A stretch of DNA of 64,000 bases, taken from Lunularia cruciata. Taxonomy: Eukaryota; Streptophyta; Marchantiopsida; Lunulariales; Lunulariaceae. The notes beneath the pieces were generated by a model. The model ran no database searches. It saw only the letters and a program-made list of their open reading frames with translations, and was not told the origin of the DNA. The stretch spans positions 34,658,001 through 34,722,000 of the forward strand of contig OX419760.1 of assembly GCA_948567375.1 (NCBI GenBank), read 5' to 3'. Below, one piece after another: positions 56,899 through 64,000 of this stretch. The stretch's first letter is position 1, and each line of letters starts with the position of its first letter. A program made the position numbers and the translations under genes.

Positions 56899-57441
56899 AA
56901 GGAATATCATTCTCAAGAGGAAGATTGGATAGTGGAGAAACACCAAAAGGACAAGATGGTATGGTGGGAGAAGAACAAGATAGTCTTGTGAAAGATGAAG
57001 GCAAATATCAAAAATCTTATAACCAAGGTGTCTGAGCAATAACAAGGCAAGTTGACCAAATACAAGCATGTGATAAAGATTAACATTGATATGAAGGGAG
57101 TTAGAAGGGGCCTAGGCCAAGACTATTGCATACAAATCATCCTATAAGAATTACAAGGAGATTACATACCTTCATGTGTAGGAGCTTGCTACAACAGTAG
57201 GAAGACAAGCTTAATGCAAATGTTTGTGATAGAAGAGCTCCAAAATGAGCATTTGAACTTGGAGAAGAAATGAGCATGCTACTCATGATAATAGTGCATA
57301 TTGCTACTCAACTTCTCAAGAAATTGGATAAAATAGCAACTAAATGCCCATGATATATGGACTTGAAGGAACTCAAAAATTTTGTGCATATATACTTTGC
57401 TATGCAATATCATCATTACCAACATCATACATGATAGAAGT
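56899..57441. other. Unrecognised flank right of solo X LTR
   Basis: Continues the interrupted frame (EYHSQEEDWIVEKHQKDK to a stop at 56991), then AT-rich sequence with no motif recognised. Confidence 0.4.
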
Positions 57442-57932
57442 TGTAAAAGATCAAGGAGAGAAATAGGAGAATGGAAGATCAAAGTGAAAGATCACATTAG
57501 GACTCTTGAATGAGAGAAAATCCAAATGTCAAGCATGAGCTTGGGTTTTGATATTTATAAGGAAGTATATAAGGCTCTCAAGAAGCTTCTTAAAATTTTT
57601 TTCCTAGAGTGCAAGCTAAACTAACCAAGAAGCTTATCAAGAAGTTTCCTTCTAGAAATTGCCTACTTGGCATGCAAGCTAAGCTAGTCATGAAGCTTCC
57701 CAAGAAGCTCTCTTCTAGAAACCACCTACTTGGTATGCAAGCTAAGCTAGCTAGAAAACTTCCCAAGAAGATTCCTCTTAGAAGTCAACACTTGGTATGC
57801 ACATTACCAAATACTTGGAAGGTGCCAAGTTCCTAGATGCTTCTAGAATTTCTTATAATTCTTGGACTAATTTGATATATTTGCTACTTCATTAGCCTTG
57901 ACTAACTTATCTGTAAACTCCATATTTTTACA
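57442..57932 (-). repeat. 3' LTR of element 4 (C0 family)
   Basis: On the minus strand starts TGTAAAAATATGGAG at 57932, right after a GTGGTGGAGGAATA tract, and runs to about 57442. Longer than the C0 LTR of element 0 because of three tandem 63-bp units. Confidence 0.72.
57611..57798 (-). repeat. Three tandem 63-bp units in an LTR
   Basis: Units at 57611-57673, 57674-57736 and 57737-57798, each starting GCAAGCTAA on the plus strand. As 63 is a multiple of 3, the plus strand shows an incidental open frame with a 21-residue repeat (MQAKL...). Confidence 0.88.
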
Positions 57933-57949
57933 TATTCCTCCACCACTAG

Positions 57950-58110
57950 TTGGTGATGTCTTCATCACCATGGAAGTTTCAACTCTTGGATAGCTATTTG
58001 TGCATTCAAGAGATGAGAAAGAGGCTCCCAAGTGGCATCATGAAAGGGATACCCTTTCCAAAGGACTTTGTACTCCATATGTTATTGGTGACCATGTTGA
58101 ATCTGATAAT
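57950..58110 (-). pseudogene. Chromodomain of element 4
   Basis: Minus strand MEYKVLWKGYPFHDATWEPL followed by SHLLNAQIAIQEL: the second half of a chromodomain with the conserved Trp residues intact. It is the best match to the chromodomain consensus in the window. The N-terminal EEYxV part is decayed. Confidence 0.78.
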
Positions 58111-58295
58111 GTGTAAGGATACAATCAATTTCATACTACGTATGATCATTGATAGGGATGGGAGGAGTGGGAGGTTGGACACAAGAGGAAAAGGCAAATG
58201 GATATATAAAAGGTTTTCAACTTGGAAATATGAAAAACAAGGTAGATTTGCATATGACAAGGCAAGGCAAGTCAATAAGCAACTGGAGAAATGAT

Positions 58296-58951
58296 TTAGG
58301 TGACATCAAATGGACCTATCCAATTAGGAGCAAGTTTCAGAACTTGGGTATCAAGTGAGAGAGTTAGGTTATCAGAAGAAAGCATAACCTTATCCTTGAG
58401 TTGAAAAGTGAAATCACTACAAAGTTGGTTCGTGTATTGTTTTTCACAATTTTGAGCAACAAAGAGATGCAATTTGGCTTGTTGTAGGTATTGAGATATT
58501 ATGGTCAAGAAGGTGGAAGTATGGGGAACATGAGATTGAGGAGGAGCAAGAAGGGAATTTTGAACAAGTGGGTCTTGGAAAAAATTAAGGAAGAAGGGAG
58601 AGAATTGCATGCTTGTTTGCTTGGAATTATTGTAGGCAAACTCAATAGCTATAAAACATTCATCCCAATTAGTATGGTGAATGTTGTCAAAGACACAAAG
58701 CATATCTTTCAAGGTGCAATTTGCATGTTCAATCCATCAATTTGAGAATGATAGGCCATGGACAAAGCAAGCTTGGTATCAAGTATCTGGAAGAGTGTTT
58801 GCCAAAATTTTCTGATGAATCAAGGATCACAGTTGGAGATGAATACACAAGGCATTCCATGATGCTTGAAGACATTGTCAACGTTGATTTAGGCAAATGT
58901 TGGAGCATCTATTGTATCAAAGGTTGATGCCAAATGGATTTTCTTACTTAA
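58296..58951 (-). pseudogene. Integrase of element 4
   Basis: Open stretch 58296-58712 has HTNWDECFIAIEFAYNNSKQ and FQLKDKVMLSSDNLTL, the region from the core end to the C-terminal domain. Upstream (58720-58951) VFKHHGMPCVFISNCDP (Asp 2 replaced by Asn) and ALSMAYHSQIDG belong to the catalytic core. Cut at 58951 by element R. Confidence 0.8.
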
Positions 58952-59545
58952 CTTATTAGTAGGATTTTGAGGACAAGAGAACTCTCCAAGAGAGAAAAAG
59001 CAAGTTTCACACTCAACACTCTGATGCTCCAAAGGAGCACCTTCTCTTTATTATATAGTAAAGAGGATCCACTCAAAGGAAGCTCCACCCTAGGATCAAA
59101 TATATGGATTGGTGACCTATTTAGTGAACTCCATCCTTGGATTAGTTGTTTAGATGGGTGACATATCTATCCTTATCCTATCTAGTTGGTCAAATGGGTT
59201 TGACCAAAGGGAATATTTAGGGAATATTCTTGAAAGGAGCTCAAAATTGTGTAGGTGAGGTATTGTTGGAAAGCCCTTGATAAGACAAATCATTAGGGAG
59301 AGAAGGCAAGCCTTCTCTTCTAAGGAGGAGAGATTGTTTCTATTTTCAAGGCCTAATTCATCCGTTTAGGCCTCCAAAATTGACTCTTAAGTTTTTAGAC
59401 TATTTTTGGCTTTTGTCCTATTAGTAAAAATACTCTTTTAGTGACACCTTTGTTTGATCCTCCTAGCCCATTGTACACAACATCCTTCTAGATGTTACCA
59501 AGCCAATTTTCACTTCCAGATAGTATGTCTAGCTACTTGTATTAT
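58952..59545 (-). repeat. 3' LTR of element R
   Basis: Plus strand from about TAGTAGGATTTTGAGGAC to CTACTTGTATTATA at 59545. Shorter than other G1 LTRs because only one of the two tandem U3 units is present. The left boundary is approximate. Confidence 0.7.
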
Positions 59546-59756
59546 AGCCCTCCTTCCTTGTAAGATGTAACGTCCTTGTTGCAAAGTTGTTGCTCAAAAG
59601 ATTGAACTAACACTAATGCGTGGTCAAGTTGGTTGTTGGCTCCTATGTTGGAATATTTGGTCCATTGGCATTCTCCACACCCTATTAGATTCTAGAAACA
59701 AAAGTGTTGATAATGTCAACCTTGGTAGCCATCGGATAGACCTTCATCAAGCTAAA
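59546..59756 (-). pseudogene. 3' internal remnant of element R
   Basis: Polypurine tract ACAAGGAAGGAGGGC (minus) beside the LTR, a stretch matching the end of the element 1 internal region, then a jump (near 59665) to sequence equivalent to about 21475-21558 of element 1. The chromodomain in between is missing. Confidence 0.65.
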
Positions 59757-60459
59757 TGTAATATTCCAAGGATAACAAAGAAACACAAAAGAGAAAACAT
59801 AGGTTTCACACTCAAACTTTGGTGCCCCCAAGGGAGCACCTTCTCTTTATTATATAGCCAAAGAAGATCTCCTCCAAGGATGCTCCACCATATGATTAGG
59901 TACAGAGATAGATGACCTATCAATAAACTCCACCCTTAGATTACTTGCTTGGATGGGTGACATGCCGATCTGGTTGGTCAAATAGGCTTTGACCGGAGGG
60001 AATCTTTTAGTGAATCTTCCTATAGGAATCTCAAAATCACATGGGTGAGGTACCATTTGAACTCTTGGTAAGACAAACCAAAGAGAGGGAAGGCTAGCCC
60101 TTTCTCTATTGGGGGGCATTTGTATATTTTTGAGGCCTAATTCATCCATTTAGGCCTCCAAAATTGCCTTTGAAGTTCAAGACTATTTTGGTTTCTATCC
60201 TATTAGTAGAAGTGCTCTTTTGGTGATACCTCTACCTGATCTATGTATATCATCTTTCTAGATGTCACCAACCTAAATTCTACCTTTAAAATATATGTCT
60301 AGCTTTAGATTCTAAAGTCTTCAAGCATGTTTTGATTTCTAGGTTATTAATAGAAGATACCTCTATCTGATCTACTTAGTCTATCATGTATAGCATCCTC
60401 TCAAATGTTACCAAACCAAATTTCATCTCTAGATCATGTGTTTAACTATTGGTATTACA
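59757..60459 (-). mobile_element. Solo LTR, G1 family, in element R (703 bp)
   Basis: Plus strand TGTAATATTCCAAGG to ACTATTGGTATTACA. Flanks CTAAA and CTCAA agree at 4 of 5 bases, an aged target-site duplication. Element R sequence continues on both sides. Confidence 0.85.
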
Positions 60460-61335
60460 CTCAAAGGTATGAAAGGATGCTCTCTATTCATGAGGAAGAA
60501 CAATATGACTTGTGTAGTTATTCACTAAATTATTATTAGCAAATTCCACCAATGTGAGTAAGGTGTCCTAACTCTCTTGCTCATCCAAAGTAAAACCCCA
60601 AAGCATTTACTCAATAGTGCAATTCACTCTCTCTGTTTGTCCATTGGTCTATGGATGGTAAGTTGTGGATATGGCTAATTTGGTTTTGAAGAACACAAAG
60701 AGTGTTCTAAAAAAAAAACTAGTGAATTGAGTGTCTCTATCTATGATGAGTACTCAAGACAAGCCATGATAGGAAAAGACTACAAGTACAATTGTGCTAG
60801 TTGCGGTGTAGTCACATCCTTGGTGGTAGGACGTACATGAATCATTTTCCTAAGTTGATTGACAAAGACTACAATAGAGTCAAACCCAAAGGTGGTCTTG
60901 GGCAATTCACAAACCAAATCCATGCTCATCTGTCCAATGTTGTGTAGGAGTAGGAAGAGGTTGGAGGAGTCATGTGGGAGCTTGATTAAAAGCCTTATTT
61001 TGTTGACAAAGTAGGCAACTTAGAACATATGCCATCACATTGTTGCTCATCTTGGGCCAATAGTAATGGCGTTTGATCGGATCCAAGGTCTTGTTCATTC
61101 CAACGTGACCTGCAATGGTAGAATCATGACATTTTGCTATGATGGTGGGTCTTAGATCCATGTCATCCAAGATCCATAACCAGCCATCATGAAAGGTGAG
61201 TCCTTGGGTATTGGTGATGCCTTTGGATGATTGAGCACCTACAATATGTGGAGAAGCTTTTGTAGCAACAAGAATCTTAGGCCAAAATTGAGGGCTCATC
61301 TTGACTTCCACCACCAAATTATTTTCCATTGGCAT
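60460..61335 (-). pseudogene. Integrase of element R
   Basis: Open stretch 60970-61335 ends with the zinc module AGHVGMNKTLDPIKRHYYWP and SCLLCQQNKA. The core towards 60480 is in pieces: VCELPKTTFGFDSI-like sequence with the Asp 1 region near 60920, and a remnant of the SIDRDTQFT-type motif near 60740 next to a nine-A run. Non-functional. Confidence 0.75.
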
Positions 61336-62039
61336 TTGGGTGAATGCATCTACAAGTTGTTTCTTGCCTTCAACATATCAAATTGTCATGTTGAATTGTT
61401 GTCTCTACTTTGCCCACCAAATTTGTCACCAAAAAAGATCTTTTTGTGTTTCAAGGTAAACTAGGGGTTTGTGGTTTGTCTCAACCACAAATGCCTTCTC
61501 ACCCAAATAGTGCTTCCAATGCTTGGTTGCAAGGACAATGACCAGCTCTTCTTGTTTGGTGGTGTGATAATTGCATTCTATCAATAACAACTTACAAGAG
61601 AAATATGCAATTGGGTGCCATCCATCCTACCATTCTTGTTAGGACTGCTCCTATTGCTACACCTGATGCATTTATGGCCATCTTGATTGGATGTTTTAGA
61701 TCATACCATTTCAAGATTGGTGCATGTAGTAATGTGTATATCAACTCTTAAAAGGCCAATTCTTGTGCGGTTCCCCATATCCACTTCTTCCCTTTGCCCA
61801 ATAGTGCTATTAGAGGCTATGAAATCTTGGAGAAGTCCTTGACAAATCAATGATAAAGCCCTATCAATCCCAAGAAACTCTTGAGTTGAGTTTGATCTTA
61901 TAGAGCACTCTATTTTTTGAATGACTTATATTTTATTTGTTAACACTTTGATACCTTTTGCACTTACTCTATGCCTTAAGTAGTCTATTTTAGATTTGCA
62001 AAACTTGCACTTTGAGATTTTGGCATACAATTGATTATG
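61336..62039 (-). pseudogene. RNase H and connection of element R
   Basis: No long open frame, but nucleotide order follows 22300-23136 of element 1: VETNHKPLVYLETQKDL-like sequence near 61450, AINASGVAIGAVL-like near 61650, KCKFCKSKIDYL near 61980. Many stops. Confidence 0.7.
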
Positions 62040-62632
62040 TCATAGAATCTGGAGTACTTCTTGGCTAGGTTGCTTATGCTCTATCAGTGTCCTATTGTAG
62101 ATTAAGATGTCATCAAGAAAAATGATAACAAATTTATCCAAGTAAAGAGAAAATATGTCATTCAAACTCATAAAAGTATCTAGAGTGTTGGTGAGGCCAA
62201 ACTGCATCACCAAGTACTCAAAGTGACAATACCTTATTTGAAAGGCCATTTTTTGTATGTTTTCTTTTGCAATTTTGATTTGGTTGTAACCGCTTTGCAA
62301 ATCAAGTTTGGTGAAGTTCCTTGCTCCATTGAGTTGATCAAACAATTCATCCATGCAAGGTAATGAATATTTATTCCTCATCATTTGTTGATTTGGTTCC
62401 CATAGTCAATGCACATTTGCATTGTTCTATCCTTCTTCACAAACAATATAGGAGCTCCATATGGTGATACGTTGAGTTGGATAAACCCCTTCTACAACAT
62501 ACCCTTGATTTGAGCCTTACACTCCTCCAACTCATGAGGTGATAGTCAATATGGTGCCTTATAGGGAGGTGTCTTTCTAGGAAGTATCTCAATTTTATGA
62601 TCTACTCTCCTTTTTGGTGGTAAACCTACATG
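62040..62632 (-). pseudogene. RT of element R
   Basis: Open 114-codon stretch 62040-62384 with MRNKYSLPCMDELFDQL, KLDLQSGYNQIKIA, and the intact catalytic loop FLDDILIY (FLDD at 62109-62120). The N-terminal part (62385-62632) is interrupted by stops but contains SPHELEE- and PYGAPILFVK-like sequence. Of the G1 copies here, this RT core is the best preserved. Confidence 0.83.
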
Positions 62633-63202
62633 CTATTCATCCAAAAAGAGATCTTGGAACTCATTGACCACATCTTTTGATTTCTCAAGAATTTGTCTAT
62701 TGTGTTGACTACTCTTGACTTCTCTTATTAAACACATGAAAAATATTTTTTTCTTACCAATTGATGGGTTCCTTATGATATATAGAGGCAACTCTTGCCT
62801 TTGTGATCTTCCTTTAACCCCAAAGATCTTCCATTGATTAGTTTTCACTACTTTCTTTCTCCAATCCACCGTGAGGTTGTAGTGCTCCATCCATGGCATA
62901 CCTAAGATCACATCATAAGGAGCTAGTGGTATCACTTGCCACTCAATTTCCTCTTGCTACCCTCCTATAGAGAGTATTACCTTTCTAGGTAATGATTCAA
63001 TCCTCTCTGTCTGACCATTAGGTAACTCTACTTCATTCTTCTCATCCTTCCTTAGTTCCATTTCTAACCTTATTGCAACAGAGCAAGACAAGAAATTCTC
63101 TATTGCCCCATGGTCTATCAACACTCTCACCGGATTACCTACTAGCATTCCATTTACAACAATTAATTGTGTGTTTATCTTCCTCCATCTTTGCACACTC
63201 AT
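62633..63202 (-). pseudogene. Protease of element R
   Basis: Active-site loop VRVLIDHGAIENFLS in 62957-63202 (D-H-G for D-S/T-G), followed by ELPNGQTERIESLPRKV. 62633-62935 gives YDVILGMPWMEHYNLTVDW and runs open into the FQDLFLDE start of RT. A single stop between the two halves. Confidence 0.78.
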
Positions 63203-63229
63203 TTTCTTCCTTTCCCCGCTTTTACTCTT

Positions 63230-64000
63230 TTGTATTGAGCCAATAAGGTTACGAGGTATATTTATTGGAAATCTTTGTTGGCTGATGTGGTTTCCATATC
63301 CTCCTCTTCAATTCATCTCTCCATGTCGTTTAGATGTTGCTTGTGTGGAGGCCAAGGGCCTTTAAGATGGCAAGCATGACAATTGATGGCTATATGCTCA
63401 ATTTGGCCACAATTGTAACTTTATCATTGTTTTGCTTGAGCTCATTCTCCCCATGGGACTCCTTCTCTCCTTTCTTCTTTCTTCTTTCTTCCATCTCCAT
63501 TCTTCTTGGAGAGGTCTTGCTCCTTGGTCTTAGACTGAATGTTGCGCAATTCTATAGGAATTGGTCCACCAATGGTGTGTCTCAACCCAATAGTTTTGCA
63601 TCTATGTTATCACTTCACTTCCTCCAAGCGCCCTTGCTATTCTTTTAGTGTAAGCATTGGCCTCAATAATTTAACAAGGATTTTGCACCATTACTTCTTA
63701 GCAAATCTGCTCTTTTAATCCCCTCTTGAAATTGTCAAAAGCTTTGGCTAGAGTCATATCTATTATTGCAACTTGTATATCCAAAAATGCCTCTACATAC
63801 TCTTGTATGCTATTCTTCTATTTCAACCCCCAGAGTTTGGTTTGGGCCATTTGCACGGAATCCTCAGATTGGAAATTGTTAAGCAACCATTTTTGCATGG
63901 TTGTCCAAGTGATCTCTCTTCATTCTACCAACAATGATTATTCCCAAGCTTCATTCCATGTGAGGGTTTTATTGGTCAAGTACCCACATGCAAATACACC
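63230..64000 (-). pseudogene. gag of element R (partial)
   Basis: The zinc knuckle at 63379-63420 reads SYNCGQIEHIAINC, with the first Cys changed to Ser. Upstream capsid sequence to the window end is homologous to 24700-25080 of element 1 but broken by stops. Continues beyond 64000. Confidence 0.7.

Larger units (their letters stand above)
57442..58951 (-). mobile_element. C0-like chromovirus element 4, 3' part
   Basis: Minus-strand element with 3' LTR (57442-57932), polypurine tract, chromodomain and integrase, interrupted at about 58951 by element R. Sister copy of element 0: the integrase stretches and the sequence around the polypurine tract align directly. Confidence 0.75.
58952..64000 (-). 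mobile_element. G1 chromovirus element R (5' end outside window)
   Basis: Minus-strand element with 3' LTR at the left and gag at the window end. Same family as L and element 1. Contains a solo G1 LTR at 59757-60459. It has lost the chromodomain and integrase end (about 430 bp relative to element 1) at a junction near 59665. The 5' LTR and PBS lie beyond 64000. Confidence 0.85.

Noticed and set aside
57611-57798. Regularly spaced repeats resembling a CRISPR-like or protein repeat array
   Set aside because: Contiguous 63-bp tandem units without spacers inside an LTR of a eukaryotic element; the 21-residue repeat protein is incidental.

Overview
The window looks like intergenic DNA from a large, repeat-rich plant nuclear genome. 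I see no cellular gene, rRNA or tRNA. Nearly everything recognisable is Ty3/gypsy LTR retrotransposon: gag zinc knuckles, aspartic protease, reverse transcriptase (RT), RNase H, integrase, and chromodomains in the chromovirus lineages. Almost all copies carry stop codons and frameshifts, many of the C-to-T type expected after cytosine methylation. Poor gene content and deep nesting suit a gymnosperm or another giant-genome seed plant, but the species cannot be fixed from this sequence.

Four families recur. G1 is a chromovirus with a ~0.7 kb LTR (TGTAATACC...GTATTACA), an initiator-tRNA-Met-type primer-binding site (PBS), a pre-gag ORF and a C-terminal chromodomain. C0 is a chromovirus with a ~0.4 kb LTR. 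T3 is a Tat/Athila-like element with a 0.5-0.7 kb LTR. X is a Tat/Athila-like element with an exceptionally long LTR of about 3.7 kb. Each X LTR contains an ~820-860-codon ORF in the same direction as pol, 26-35 nt downstream of a conserved TATA box.

Layout. 1-3516: 5' part of a minus-strand G1 element (L), cutting into a plus-strand integrase relic (3517-3915). 3916-7589: no recognisable gene. 7590-8722: 3' end of a plus-strand G1 copy. 8723-11896: unrecognised DNA with a degenerate minisatellite. 11897-52696: one old C0 element of about 5.4 kb, expanded to 40.8 kb by nested insertions. These are a solo X LTR (14880-18595, target-site duplication [TSD] CCACT), a solo G1 LTR (19209-19945, TSD CATTA), a minus-strand G1 element 1 (20232-42693, TSD CAAAG) and a T3 element (43855-52283). 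Element 1 has its 5' LTR split at the TATA box by a 15.85 kb X-family composite (26184-42036, TSD TATAT). That composite is an outer X element whose interior is lost, into which a second X element (element 2, 27254-38948) had inserted. T3 carries its own solo G1 LTR (48031-48818, TSD AAGAG).

52697-57441 is unrecognised DNA split by another solo X LTR (53133-56898, TSD AAGGA). 57442-58951 is the 3' part of a minus-strand C0-like element 4, interrupted by a minus-strand G1 element R (58952 to the window end), which itself holds a solo G1 LTR (59757-60459).

The observation most worth following is family X. Two solo LTRs with perfect 5-bp TSDs show that the long coiled-coil ORF lies inside the LTR, not between pol and the LTR. 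The protein has a conserved N-terminal domain, an acidic middle and a long coiled coil, and I could not assign it to a known family by eye.
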